From: Diphasiastrum complanatum
Lineage: Eukaryota > Streptophyta > Lycopodiopsida > Lycopodiales > Lycopodiaceae
Assembly (NCBI GenBank): GCA_029204225.1
Contig: CM055096.1
Span: 32,176,305 to 32,240,304, forward strand
DNA: 64,000 nucleotides
Direction: 5' to 3'
The translations under genes and the position numbers were made by a program. Shown here one piece after another: positions 12,818 through 23,373 of the stretch (position 1 is its first letter; each line of letters begins with the position of its first letter). The notes below the pieces were generated by a model. That model was not told the origin of the DNA. It saw nothing but the letters and a program-made list of their open reading frames with translations, and made no database searches.

Positions 12818-15800
12818 TTGAGAGAAAGGAGAGTGCTAGGTGCATTAGAACAGAGCCTAAGGACACAAGAAGATTTTAGCATCATGACATCCAATGGTGG
12901 AATCATGTTGGAAGCTAAAGAGAGGTTAAACTCTACAAACTATTCAACTTGGAAAGTGAGGATGGAGTCTTTACTAGAGTTGAATGAGCTAATGGATATA
13001 GTTGTGGGAATTGAAGAAAGACCTCTAATTCTTCAAGAGCAACTAAATTTTGATAGAAGGGCTAAAAGAGCCTTACATATCATAAAGATGAATGTTACCA
13101 ATGAACTTCTTAAAGAAGTTGGTAAATGTACTTCTTCAAGTGAAGCATGGAATGCTTTGAAGAAGATCTATGAGTCCAAATCCACATCTAGGGTTCTCAC
13201 CCTAAGAAGGCAAATCTTCCAAAGTTGTCAAAGAGAGGGAGAGAGTGCACATTCATTTGTCTTGAAGGTTAAATCCTTGAATGATGATCTAGCATGCATA
13301 GATGAAAGCATAAAGGATGGGGAACTAGTTCAAGTCATGTTGAATGGTTTGCTTGATGAACATTCTAACCTTGTACAATGCTTTGCTATACAAAAGTCCT
13401 TGCCAAGTGTCAATGACTTGCAAGAGATCTTGGTGGCTGAAGAGCATAGGTTGCAAGCCAAAGGTGGTGGTGCATCAACACAAGGTGGAGATGAAGAAGC
13501 TCTTTTCACAAAGGGCAAGTTCAAAGGCAAGTGGTCCAAGCAAGGTAGTTTGGAGCATGGAAAGCATTCTTCTTCTTTGCAAAGTAGGAAGCAAGATAAG
13601 TCCAAGTTCAAATGTTTTTATTGTGGGATAAAAGGACATTTTGCAAATGAATGCCATAAGAAACAAAATGCTAGATCTAGGTTGAGATCTAATGTACTTC
13701 TTGGAGATGATAATTGTTGTGCTAACTTGGCAAGCTTTGGTGAATCTATGGTCAATTTTTTGGATCCATTGGATCTTGAAGATGCACTAGTGTTACCTAC
13801 TAGTCATATGGAGTCATGTGGAGCTAAATTAGCATCATGTTTGTACTCTTCTACTCATGGACTTCCAAGGCTTGGTGGTTCTTCAATGGTGCTAGATGGC
13901 AAGTGCAAAAATGGAAAAGGTAAGGAAGGAGCTAACTTCATCAATGGAGTTGATGAAGATTCTTCTTTGGAAGTGATTGTTGCTAATGACTTGTTTGTTC
14001 ATATGGAAAAAGATGGAGATGCTAAGTGTCATTCTTTGCAAGAAGATGGTTGTTCTTCTAATTCTTTTCATATTGATGTATGTAATCATGTGGGAAAAGA
14101 TGATGGTGCTTTGAGCATGCTTGAAGGAAATGGTTCTTTTACATCTTTTTGTGATAAAGTCATTTGTGCAACAAGTGGTGTCACATTTCTTCATAAAAAG
14201 AGTAGATCAAAGGTTTCTATCATGAGACTTGGTGAGGGAGATCACAAGTCAAAAGGAAGAGAAGTATGTGAAGTGTTCAAAGTAGGATGTACTTTGAATG
14301 ATGTTTTTATGAACGATAGTGAGGAAGAATCATTATCATATGACTCATTACCTAAATCATTGAGTAGAAGTTCATGTTTGAAAAGAGAGAGTACTTCAAT
14401 CACTCTTATGTTGAAGGTACTAAGGATTCTTTTCTTGGCTTCTAATATTCAAGAGTCTTCTACTTCTTATGGTGCAACTATCAAGAGGGAGGTTTCTAAC
14501 TTTTGTGGTGCTAGCATTAAGAGGGAGTCTTGTGAAGGAAAGGGCAATGGAAGAGTGGTTCTTGGGAAGATCCAAAGCATGGATCTAACATCTCTTCATC
14601 AACTCAAAGCATTCTATGATTGTGGTGGATTGTTCATTCATGGTCAAGATGGCAAAAGGTTGGTTGAAGAAGACTACATGGAGCAACTCAAGTGGCAACT
14701 TCTTCAAGGCAAGGGAGATATCATTGGTGAGCTTATTGAGGTTTGTTATGAACTCAAGAGGGCTGTTTTGATTAGGTTTGATACTCATCTTCACCTACTC
14801 TACTTCATGTTAAATGAAAATGTTGGAATCTATCTTTTGGTTTATGATGGTGGCATTGTTTTCACTAACTATAGTGAAGGGTCAAATTTGAGCATTGATG
14901 AGATCTTGTGGGATCTTAATCATGTGTTTGAGAGGGAGTATCTTCAGAGTTTCAGATCTGAAGATGTTCACATATGCAAGATCTTTGATGTCTTATTGGA
15001 AGATCAAGAGGTTGATCTTGGATTGCTTCATCAACACCAAGAGACAAGTGGCAATTCGAAGCTAGTGAAAAGCATCAAAGAAGAGACAAATGGTCAAGGC
15101 ATTTTGGATCTGTTTTTACAGGTTATTGAAGGTTCAAGTAAGGTCTTTGGAGCTGCAAGGAAGTGTCTTCTTACTCTACCTCACTTGCCTAATCTCATGT
15201 ATGAACATTGTTATGTCAATGTGTTGAAATTGTCAAATTTCAATAAAACTAGTTCCATAGTTTTGCATCCTTTGGATCTTGGAGATGGAATAGTTATCAT
15301 TGCTGGTTTGTATGATCAAGTACATGAATTCATTCAGATCTTGAAAGGTATTGAAGTGGTCAATATGTTTTCTTTTGAACAAAGTTCAAGATCTAGTATT
15401 CTAGTGTTGGCAAATTGGCAACTTGTTGACATTGTAGGATCAAGCGTTGTGTGCAAATCTTGTGGAGGTACTTCAAGTATTTCAAGTTCAGGTTTTGGTC
15501 ATTCAAATGGAGTAGGGAACACATCTTTTTGGCATTCATTCACTCAAAGGCTTTCATGGATTGAAGATCTACAAAGGCAAGGTGGTGATGGAAGTTCATT
15601 CATGGAGATACATGTTGCATTCACTATATGTATAGTGAAATGTGGAGGAGGCATGCAAACACTTGTTGATCACTTTCATTTACAACTTGTTTGCTGCTAT
15701 TTTACAGAGAAACCAGAGATGGATACATGGAGGAATTCATTAATTGAGATTCTATGTTCTTTTACATGTACCATTTTTATGATTCTATATAAAATTGATG

Positions 15801-15958
15801 TAAGAAATAGTGAAGCATCCTATATGGACACTATTATCTATATCAATTATGTTGTGTCCTATTTTGTACATATTAGGATCCTTGAGAAGAGATCTATTCT
15901 GATGATGGAGATCATTCTTAAGTTGGAACAAAGTAGTGTTGTAAAACTAGCAAGTTAA
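12818..15958 (+). CDS. Gag-like polyprotein with a large unassigned C-terminal part
   Basis: One uninterrupted frame of 1046 codons. The internal Met at 12884 (MTSNGGIMLEAKERL) is the more gag-like start. Residues about 30-230 are a copia gag (UBN2-type) domain: LNSTNYSTWKVRMESLL, then helical EAWNALKKIYES and LTLRRQIFQSCQREGESAH. Residues 266-279 are a CCHC knuckle, CFYCGIKGHFANEC. The remaining 760 or so residues contain no DSG protease motif, no HHCC/DDE integrase, no YVDD and no RNase H motif. They are Ser/Cys-rich at first, then mixed alpha/beta in character, with two hydrophobic stretches near the end (about 975-995 and 1001-1020). The stop lies 13 bp before the 3' LTR, where pol normally ends. 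So long an open frame in AT-rich DNA suggests recent coding selection. The C-terminal function is unknown; captured host sequence, an envelope-like part or a highly diverged pol remain possible. Confidence 0.85.
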   Translation: MRERRVLGALEQSLRTQEDFSIMTSNGGIMLEAKERLNSTNYSTWKVRMESLLELNELMDIVVGIEERPLILQEQLNFDRRAKRALHIIKMNVTNELLKEVGKCTSSSEAWNALKKIYESKSTSRVLTLRRQIFQSCQREGESAHSFVLKVKSLNDDLACIDESIKDGELVQVMLNGLLDEHSNLVQCFAIQKSLPSVNDLQEILVAEEHRLQAKGGGASTQGGDEEALFTKGKFKGKWSKQGSLEHGKHSSSLQSRKQDKSKFKCFYCGIKGHFANECHKKQNARSRLRSNVLLGDDNCCANLASFGESMVNFLDPLDLEDALVLPTSHMESCGAKLASCLYSSTHGLPRLGGSSMVLDGKCKNGKGKEGANFINGVDEDSSLEVIVANDLFVHMEKDGDAKCHSLQEDGCSSNSFHIDVCNHVGKDDGALSMLEGNGSFTSFCDKVICATSGVTFLHKKSRSKVSIMRLGEGDHKSKGREVCEVFKVGCTLNDVFMNDSEEESLSYDSLPKSLSRSSCLKRESTSITLMLKVLRILFLASNIQESSTSYGATIKREVSNFCGASIKRESCEGKGNGRVVLGKIQSMDLTSLHQLKAFYDCGGLFIHGQDGKRLVEEDYMEQLKWQLLQGKGDIIGELIEVCYELKRAVLIRFDTHLHLLYFMLNENVGIYLLVYDGGIVFTNYSEGSNLSIDEILWDLNHVFEREYLQSFRSEDVHICKIFDVLLEDQEVDLGLLHQHQETSGNSKLVKSIKEETNGQGILDLFLQVIEGSSKVFGAARKCLLTLPHLPNLMYEHCYVNVLKLSNFNKTSSIVLHPLDLGDGIVIIAGLYDQVHEFIQILKGIEVVNMFSFEQSSRSSILVLANWQLVDIVGSSVVCKSCGGTSSISSSGFGHSNGVGNTSFWHSFTQRLSWIEDLQRQGGDGSSFMEIHVAFTICIVKCGGGMQTLVDHFHLQLVCCYFTEKPEMDTWRNSLIEILCSFTCTIFMILYKIDVRNSEASYMDTIIYINYVVSYFVHIRILEKRSILMMEIILKLEQSSVVKLAS

Positions 15959-15971
15959 GTTGAAGAGGGAG

Positions 15972-16618
15972 TGTGAAAATTGTCAACATTTCCTTGTCTA
16001 GTTTTAGGCCAAAATTGCTAAAAATGGCACATAGTTTAGGATCTGACTTTTCACACGTGTGAAACAGGTCTAGATATTTTTAGTAAGTGTATTTTTTCAG
16101 TATGAAGAAGTGTCAAACTTCAAGACCTTCGAAATGAGTCCATTTTCATGTATTTTGGACATATATGCCAATTTTACCTATATAGGGCATATTTTAGGTA
16201 AGGAGGGTCTAGAGAGAGGAGAGAGAGTCATCTCTCTCAGCTATATATAGCAGGTAGGCCGTGGAGAAACAGGTTGGAGCAGATCCATTGTATTCATTTG
16301 CTTAATGAGAGATTTTTCTATTGGGTTCTCCTTCCATTGTTGGCATTGTGTAGTGATTGAGTTCAAGCTTTGTGTGTATGATCTTAGGTGCTTTCCAAAA
16401 GTGGTAGGCTGATGTATTATGGACTGTATAATGCTATTTTGGGCCGCACTTGATGTTTATGGAAGTTTCCATTTGTGATAAATGCTTTTTGATCAAGTTC
16501 TTTGCATTCTAGGTAGCATAGAATGTGTTGCCAATTCCTAGCTTATGTAGTTTGGAGTGCAAGCATTCAAGCCAATGATCTTGGAGTTTAGATCCACTTA
16601 GGATCTGTATTTTTCACA
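15972..16618 (+). repeat. 3' LTR of C
   Basis: Same length as the 5' copy, near-identical, preceded by a purine tract and followed by the TGCTT duplication. Confidence 0.95.
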
Positions 16619-16735
16619 TGCTTCAGTGTGCGTCAAGTACAGAGTAGTAGGACATGCATAACATCTTTTGGACACTCCAGACATTGCTACAAATTATTGT
16701 TTTTCACTCTTATCACATTTGAGCTTAAGGGAGAG

Positions 16736-17203
16736 AGTTAGAAATCAGAGTTTATCTGATATACATTTTATGTAAGCTCTAAATGTGATGATGTAATTAT
16801 TGTACAATTTATTTGGTTTACTGTATATGGTTGTGATCGGGACGTGACCCATTAGGATATATTGATCGGGCACTGATCTCGTAGATGGCTACTTGGGTTA
16901 GCCGGGTAGAGGAAGAAATTAGCTTGTACAGTGATTTTGAGTTCATTATGCTATACTCAGGGGCATGTCCTGGGTTTGTCAGTATATGTAGCTATATTGG
17001 GCCTAACTCTAGTTTGGCAGGTGGTAGGCCAGTTTAGTGACACATGTTGAGCCCATGCAGTTTGGGGCTTTGCTATATGTACAATGTTTCTTCATAATAG
17101 ACTTAACTTTTGTTGTGCCATCTTTGAGAGCTTGTGAGGAGTGGCTATGGTGATTTTGTGATGTGATCTGCATACTGCACTAGATCCTAACATAATTTCA
17201 ACT
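16736..17203 (+). repeat. 3' LTR of B
   Basis: Begins AGTTAGAAATC and ends TTTCAACT, followed by TTACC. It differs from the 5' copy at a few percent of sites and lacks a short segment around the CCACACGTAG of the 5' copy, so B is clearly older than C. Confidence 0.88.
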
Positions 17204-19487
17204 TTACCTCCTATTCATCTCAGTCAAATGGTCTTGCTGAGAGAAAGAATAGAACCTTAGTCGAATCAGCAAAGTGCATGTTATCACATGCGACTCTTTC
17301 AAAGTGCTTCTGGGCTGAAGCTTTTTCAATAAAAACCTATATTCAGAACAGATGTCCTGCTAAAGGTCTCTCAGACAAGACACCATCCGAAGTTTGGACA
17401 AGTACCAAACCTTCTCTATCAAACCTATGAGTTTTTGGATACACTGCTTTTGCGCAGATGCCTCGTGATCTCAAGAAAAGGCTCGACTTTCAGAGTATCA
17501 AATGTGTTTTCATCAGCTACACTACTTCAGATCAAGCCTACAAGTTGTTCAATCCCATCGAGTCGAAGATATTCACTAGCTGGGATGTCATCTTCATCGA
17601 AGGTCAATTTCAAGACCTCAAAGGAAAGGGCAGTCCCCATATAGCCGACCTATCAGATTCTCTTGACGCATTGAACTTTCCAGTTTCTCAGTCAACTATT
17701 TTCATTGAAGGTCCAAGCTCTTCTACTTCCGACGAACAACAAATCAACGGCAAATCAGAAGATAATGATGTTGCATTTCAGCCACTACAATATGATGGAA
17801 ATGATCAACTTCCTCTATTACCCAGAAGATCATCAAGATCTAGCAGACCACCTATTAGGTATATCAACGAGTCTGCAGCCTACCTTGTTCAGGAGCCGAC
17901 GACTGTCGAAGAGGTACTTAGTCAACCTGATTTAGATCTTTGGAAAGAAGCTATGAATAAAGAGTATTCACCTCTTATCAAGAACCAGACATGGACAATT
18001 GTCGAATTACTTGCCAGCAGAAACATAATTGATTGCAAATGGATTTTCAAAGTCAAGTACAACGCAGATGAAAGCATCAACAGAAGAAAGACACGACTTG
18101 TTGCCAGAGGATTCTCTCAGGTATATAACGTCGACTACATTGAGATCTTCAGTCCAGTTAACAAGCATTCTTCTATTCGACTATTGCTATCATTTGCCGC
18201 TGCAGCAGATTTGGAAATACATCAAATGGATGTACAGATAACATATCTCAATGGAGTTATCGAAGAAGACATTTACATGGTGCAACCCGAAGGTTATATT
18301 ATTGAGGGTAAACACAATCATGTGTGTAAACTCCATAAGGTGCTTTATGGCTTGAAGCAATATGCTCGAGCATGGTTTCGAAGGATCAATACTTTCCTTA
18401 TTAATCGCGGCTATACACCTAGCTCTTCAGATTCAAATATTTACTTCAAAGTATTGCAGCAGTCTTTTATCATTATCACTTTATACTTGATGATACATTG
18501 CTTTTAAGCAATAGTACCGATCTGATAAAAGAAGCCAAGACAATGCTATCTTCCGAATTTGACATGATCAATCTAGGTGAAGTTCATTTATGCCTTTGTA
18601 TACAAATTCACAGAGACATAAAACAGAAGTTGGTTTACATTACACAACAGAGGTGCATCTACAACATGTTAGTTAGATATAACCTGATTAATTGCAAGTT
18701 AGCTCTCTCACCAATGGAACCAGGTCTCAAAATTTCAAAGGACCAGTGTCCCCAAACAATTCATGAGAAGCAGCAGATGCGTGAGTATCCTTACCATTCA
18801 ATTATAGAATATCTTATGTACGTCATGATCTGTACCAGGCCAAACATAGCTTTTGCAGTCAGCTCTCTTAGTCCGTTTATGACTATTTCTGATGTAACAC
18901 ATTGGAAGGCTCTTATCAGAGTCATGAGATATCTTCGAGCTACTATGGACTTTTGCATTTGTTATGGAGTAGTCGGCAACAACAAACTCAAATTACTTAA
19001 TGGTTACACAGATGCAAGTTGGGCAAGAGACGTGAACACTCGTAAATCTACTTTCGGACTTACATTCTTCCTCAACAATGGTCCAATTTTCTGGAACAAT
19101 CGCAAACAATCTTCGATAGCTCTATCTTCCACTGAATCAGAGTATATCGCAGCCTCCCAAGCTAGAAAGGAAGCAATTTGGTAGAGGAATTTACTCTCAG
19201 ATATCGGTCTGAATCAATATGCTCTGATGACATTATTTGTGATAATTAAAGTGCCATCGCTTTATCAACCAACCCTACATTTCATTCTAGGAGTAACCAC
19301 ATTGAATTGAAGTATCATTTCGTCAGAAGCAAAGTTCTCAACGAAGAGGTCAGGTTGCAGTATTGTAGAACGCAAGATATGATAGCAGATATTTTTACCA
19401 AAGCATTAAGTTTGGATACACATAGAATATTCTGTGTAGAACTAAGTTTGAAGGTCAAGGCATTCAAGGATTCAGATTAAAAGGGAG
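17204..19487 (+). pseudogene. copia A pol, second part: integrase end, RT, RNase H
   Basis: Continues the integrase interrupted at 7186 (SQSNGLAERKNRT, then TPSEVWT and an FGYTAFAQ-like stretch with a stop at 17428). The block 17458-18507 holds the integrase tail and RT (WKEAMNKEYSPLIKNQTW; KTRLVARGFSQ; IHQMDVQITYLNG; KLHKVLYGLKQYARAW). The catalytic YVDD region reads LYLDDTLLL across a frameshift at about 18500. The block 18498-19184 encodes the rest of RT and RNase H (YTDASWARDVNTRKS; SSTESEYIAASQARKEA). Remnants to 19480 include ADIFTKAL. Several stops and frameshifts make it non-functional. Confidence 0.9.
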
Positions 19488-19669
19488 TGTTGGATCAGTC
19501 TCCTTCTTACTAATCGACTAATTGGTTTTAATCTTCATCCATTGTTTATCCAGTTCTGACAAGTGGTTTTCACAGTCTGCAAAAATACACGAAATTTGAC
19601 TACAGTGTCGGATTTTCATTTTCTCTCACTTCGGCTTTTTCGCCTGTCATGAATTATGAGTAAATATGC
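19488..19669 (+). repeat. Truncated 3' LTR of copia A
   Basis: Starts TGTTGGATCAGTCTCC after the purine tract AAAAGGGAG. It matches the 5' LTR for about 180 bp, with a small internal deletion, then breaks off at the junction with gypsy-type DNA. Confidence 0.85.
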
Positions 19670-19879
19670 TAAACATAAATTTTTTCAAAAAAAATTAAAA
19701 GTGCGAAAACTCAAAATTTTTAGTTTGTTTCAGTTTCTTGAACTATCTATGAAATTGACTAAAAATAGTGATTTGACCATGTTGGAGTCAATTTTAGTCG
19801 GGTTTTGGTCAACTATACTTCACAAGGAGTTAATCTGATATTAACTAAATTTAGTAATTTTCAGGATAGATATATTGAG

Positions 19880-20640
19880 ATGGCCGAAGAAACTTCAAAT
19901 CAAGCTGCAAATCCAAGTGCGCCATCTTATCTGGTGATTTGTCAACAGTTGAGTACGGTGCTCAATGATATGAATAGTCGTAATCAGATGAGAGATCAGC
20001 AAATGGAGGTTCTGTTGAATTAAGTCAAATTGATGTCTTCACCCAATCTCGGTTTTCAACCGGAGGTTTATGCGGGGGAGAAGAAGGAGAAGAAACCTGA
20101 AGTTGTCGAGGACTGGCTAGCCAAGTGGAGTAGTTACTTCAATCTGCACGGTGTTCCTAATGAGAAGAAAATTGAAAGTGTCGTGCTGTTCTTACGCGAC
20201 AAAGCATCATCGTGGTGGTGAGATTTACCGGTGAAGCCAACTACTTGGGATGCGTTTGCAAAAGTTTTCAAAAAAACTTTTGTAGTTGCTGATGACATGG
20301 ACTACTACCTGAGGTTCGTGAACTGCAGAATGGGTATAAAGAGTTTAGACTCTTATATCCAGGAACTCATGGACCTATGGAATAAGGTTCCATCATTCGA
20401 TGCGAAGTTGGCACTTTGGCAGTTTGTCCTAGGTTTGTCAGCCGACTATTAGAACGAATGCAGGCGAAATGTGCTTCAAAACCTCGAGGATGCATTTCGG
20501 ATTGCGATAGCATATGATTCCACAGTGGTGGCATCCAAGAAGCAGTTTGCGCAAATTCCAACCACTTTGAAAGCCAAGAAGGGTAAGAAGTGCGTCCAGA
20601 CCAAGCAAAATATTTTGACGAATTAGATCCAGCAGCATCG
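19880..20640 (+). pseudogene. gypsy gag remnant
   Basis: Starts MAEETSNQAANPSAPSYLV, then a retrotransposon-gag core: EDWLAKWSSYFNLHGVPNEKK, FLRDKASSWW, TTWDAFAKVFKKTF and LDSYIQELMDLWNKVPSF. Stops interrupt the frame at the end of the first block, after ASSWW and after LSADY. The order and spacing are typical of Ty3/gypsy capsid. It is not translatable. Confidence 0.85.
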
Positions 20641-21480
20641 GAGCCCATGAAGCCGAAGATGAAGAGATTTAAGAAATCTATGTCCCAGGAGAAGGCTAAA
20701 AAAGAGAACTTATGTTTCGTCTATAAGAAGCTTGGACATATGATGAAATTTTGTCTAGAAAGGAAGAAAGGGTCTGCTCACATGATTGAGATCCCAGGAG
20801 GCAATGGTAAGACTTTGGAAATTAACTTGACTGATTGCGAGTGTGAATGTTCTTTTAGTACTACTTCTTTCTTGCCTAATGAACTTTTCCGTTTAATTGG
20901 CACAGTTAAAGATCAAGAAATGAGTATTTTAATGGATAATGGTTCAACTCATAATTTTATTAATTCTCATCTTGCGCAGAAACTCAGCTTGGGAACTGAA
21001 GCCAACAGTTATAGATATAAAATTTATCTAACTTCAGGAGCAGAGTTGGAGACTTGGAACGTAAAAGTCCCAAAACTCTCAATTTTGATGCAACTTCTTT
21101 CTTGCCTAATGAACTTTTCCGTTTAATTGGCACAGTTAAAGATCAAGAAATGAGTATTTTATTGGATAATGGTCCAACTCATAATTTTATTAATTCTCGT
21201 CTTGTGCAGAAACTCAGCTTGGAAACTGAAGTCAACAGTTATAGATATAAAATTTATCTGGCTTCAGGAGCAGAGTTGGAGACTTGGAACGTAAAAGTCC
21301 CAAAGCTCTCAATTTTGATGCAAGGACACACATAATTAGTTAATTTTCATGTTTTAGACCTAGCTCGTACTAATTTAATCTTAGGTTATGAATGGTTATT
21401 TAGTAAGTCGCCTTCTCTATTAATTGATTTTGAGAAGCATGTTCTCACTTTCAAGGAGGGTGATAAGGTAGTTACATTAT
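20641..21480 (+). pseudogene. gypsy zinc knuckle and protease, with an internal duplication
   Basis: A damaged CCHC knuckle (CFVYKKLGHMMKFC; the second Cys is Tyr) is followed by a retropepsin-like segment (SILMDNGSTHNFINSHL; D-N-G where D-S-G is usual). A 230-bp tandem duplication repeats the whole protease core out of frame. After the second copy, a terminal block (LILGYEWLFSKSPSLLIDF) continues to the insertion of D at 21481. Confidence 0.85.
20863..21322 (+). repeat. 230-bp tandem duplication of the gypsy protease core
   Basis: Two adjacent copies, 20863-21092 and 21093-21322, begin ACTTCTTTCTTGCC and differ at only a few positions. 230 is not a multiple of three, so the duplication shifts the frame. 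Confidence 0.93.
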
Positions 21481-23373
21481 TGTTAAAATTGGCAAAAGCT
21501 AACTTGATCAAATCCTCTAAATACCATTATGACTAGTACATATCATCATTAGACATGTGTGAATCCTGTTTCCACATGTGAAATAAATACATTTATCATT
21601 TAGATGAGTCATATAGGTTGTACATACCATTTCATTTGAGATCTAGTGGCTAAAATGGCCAAAATCTAGTTTTCTAGCTATATGCCACTTGGCATCATGT
21701 TATTGGTAGGAAAAGCTATTTCACATGGATAGGAGTGATCTCACACATGCCAAGGACTGCTCATATGTGTTAAAACATCAGTAGTAGGTGAGATCCAACT
21801 TGTAGTAGATATTTGTGCAAGTCCCTATAAATTAGAAAAATTGCCTAAAATCAAGGGAGGTGGCTATAATTTAGGAAACTTGGTCCATGTGCCATATTGA
21901 TGATTATTGGTGGATCCTTTGATGAGTAGGCACTCTCACACGTGCCAAATCAGCTGAGTAAGCATCAACTCTTGTGTATATATGTTGGCTCATTTGGCCA
22001 TAATTGACAAGAAAGCTAAATCTTGATTTTGGTGCATTTCTTGAGTAAACTCTCCATTTGTCTTGTGATTTTATGCTTCTAATGGTTTCTAAGCCTAGTG
22101 TACTTCATTATTTGCTGGTAGTCCGTACTCTGACAGTCTTCACACGTGTGAAACCAGAAAGTACAAGTTTTGATCCTATTTGATTGTTCTTGTTAGATTT
22201 GTTGATGTAGATTTGATCTAGTGCTATCTAATCTTGTGTAGATTGGTAGATCAATCTAATCTAACACCCAATCACACTTGTGGATCTGATTTCGATCCAT
22301 TCTTGGTCCTTTCTGCTGTACTTTCACATGGTATCAGAGCCAAGTACAAGTGCATTTGAGGAATTGATCTAAACTATACCCCAATTGGCAGGTTTTTGGA
22401 AACAAGCTAATATTGAGGTAGCGAGGTTGAATGGATAGCTAGAACCATCATATTTGTACCAAATCTTGCTTTGGGCTACAGGTGTACTTTCCACATGTGT
22501 GGGGCCGTACAGGACCTGTTTTGGACAGTAAAATTCAGTTTGGTGCATTTTGAGCTTCATACACCCAATTTTGAGTCAATTTAGTGCATTTTTCAAGGTT
22601 TCACTTGCATTGTTTCTATTCCATTGATTTGTTCTTGGTTTAGATCAATCATATAGATGGATTAAAGCTTTTTTGCAGTACATTGAAGTTGATTCTCTGA
22701 TTTTTTGAGTGTACATTGAAGTTGAGAGAGAAAGAGTGCTATAAACCAAAGATTAAGGAGTGATTTGCAAGGGGAGTGATTGAAATCCATTATACCTTCA
22801 TTCTAGATTTGTTCAAGAGTGAAAGGGCCGAGTCTAGAAGCATCTAAATGCTAGAAGACACTCTTGGATCAGTCCTCCAAGTGAAATCTTAGTGAATTTC
22901 TAAAGCACAAACACTCATAAAGGCAAAATCTACCTATACAAGGTGATAAGAATTGTTGGCAAGTACTAGGAGAAAAATTTGAGATCCAAGTCACATTGCT
23001 CACCCCTACTCAAGTGTGTGAGTGTGTTTTTTGGCTTGAATTAAAGTCATAAAGGTGAGTGAGGCATATGTGTTGTGGTTGATCCAAAATTTTCAAGAGA
23101 TCCTTCTTTTGTAGAGGGCAAGAACTAGTAACTCAATTCTTGACTTTGGTGGAAAAATTGTCTTCTTCATTGTGATCAAATCTTGCTAAGTGGCATTATT
23201 ACTTTGTAAGCAAATATCTTAGTGAGAGAGAAGTATCACATTTCTAAAAATTTGAATTTCATTCCAACTCTAAAGAGGTAGAGTCATTGGTACTTGGTGG
23301 AGTCCAATAGGGGTGAATGAATTCAATTTTTTGAGCAAAATTTTGACATTATATGTATGAAACTCAAATAGGT
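21481..23373 (+). mobile_element. LTR element D: 5' LTR and leader only
   Basis: An LTR of about 848 bp (21481-22328) starts TGTTAAAATTGG and ends TTTCACA, directly before TGGTATCAGAGC at 22329. The following kilobase has no coding sequence and is cut by the LTR of C2 at 23374. No 3' LTR is present. The LTR holds the TTCACACGTGTGAA palindrome. Confidence 0.75.

Larger units (their letters stand above)
11063..16618 (+). mobile_element. Young gag-only LTR retrotransposon C
   Basis: A complete 5556-bp element bounded by an exact 5-bp duplication TGCTT (11058-11062 and 16619-16623). LTRs are 647 bp each and look almost identical; one clear difference is an A/G at about 11318. The primer site is at 11710, followed by a 1.1-kb leader, one long frame (12818-15958) and a purine tract (GAAGAGGGAG) at the 3' LTR. 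It is the innermost and youngest element of the nest. It has gag but no recognisable pol, so it must depend on enzymes supplied by another element. Confidence 0.93.
7187..17203 (+). mobile_element. LTR element B, non-autonomous, with C nested inside
   Basis: Two LTRs (476 and 468 bp) flank about 3.5 kb of internal DNA with no recognisable coding sequence, plus the later insertion C. The primer site TGGTATCAGAGC is at 7663 and a polypurine tract (TTAAGGGAGAG) precedes 16736. The flanking duplication is TTACT at 7182 and TTACC at 17204; removing B restores the host integrase codons. The leader shares blocks with element E (for example GAGGGTGCCCTAGCAG followed by GTGGACAGCC at about 8505-8550 and 42672-42720), so B is probably a large non-autonomous derivative served by E-like elements. 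Confidence 0.88.
4145..19669 (+). mobile_element. Ty1/copia retrotransposon A, degenerate, split by nested elements
   Basis: An old copia element in the order 5' LTR, primer site, gag, protease, integrase, RT, RNase H, polypurine tract, truncated 3' LTR. Integrase coding stops at 7186 and resumes in register at 17204, because B (with C inside it) sits between. The reading frames carry many stops and frameshifts, so the copy is dead. A second partial copy of the family lies at 33671-35292. The 3' LTR is cut off at about 19669, where gypsy-type sequence begins, so no target-site duplication can be read. Confidence 0.9.

Noticed and set aside
15735-15886. Calling the end of the C polyprotein a retroviral envelope
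   Set aside because: Two hydrophobic stretches alone are not enough: no signal peptide, cleavage site or surface-protein pattern was seen.
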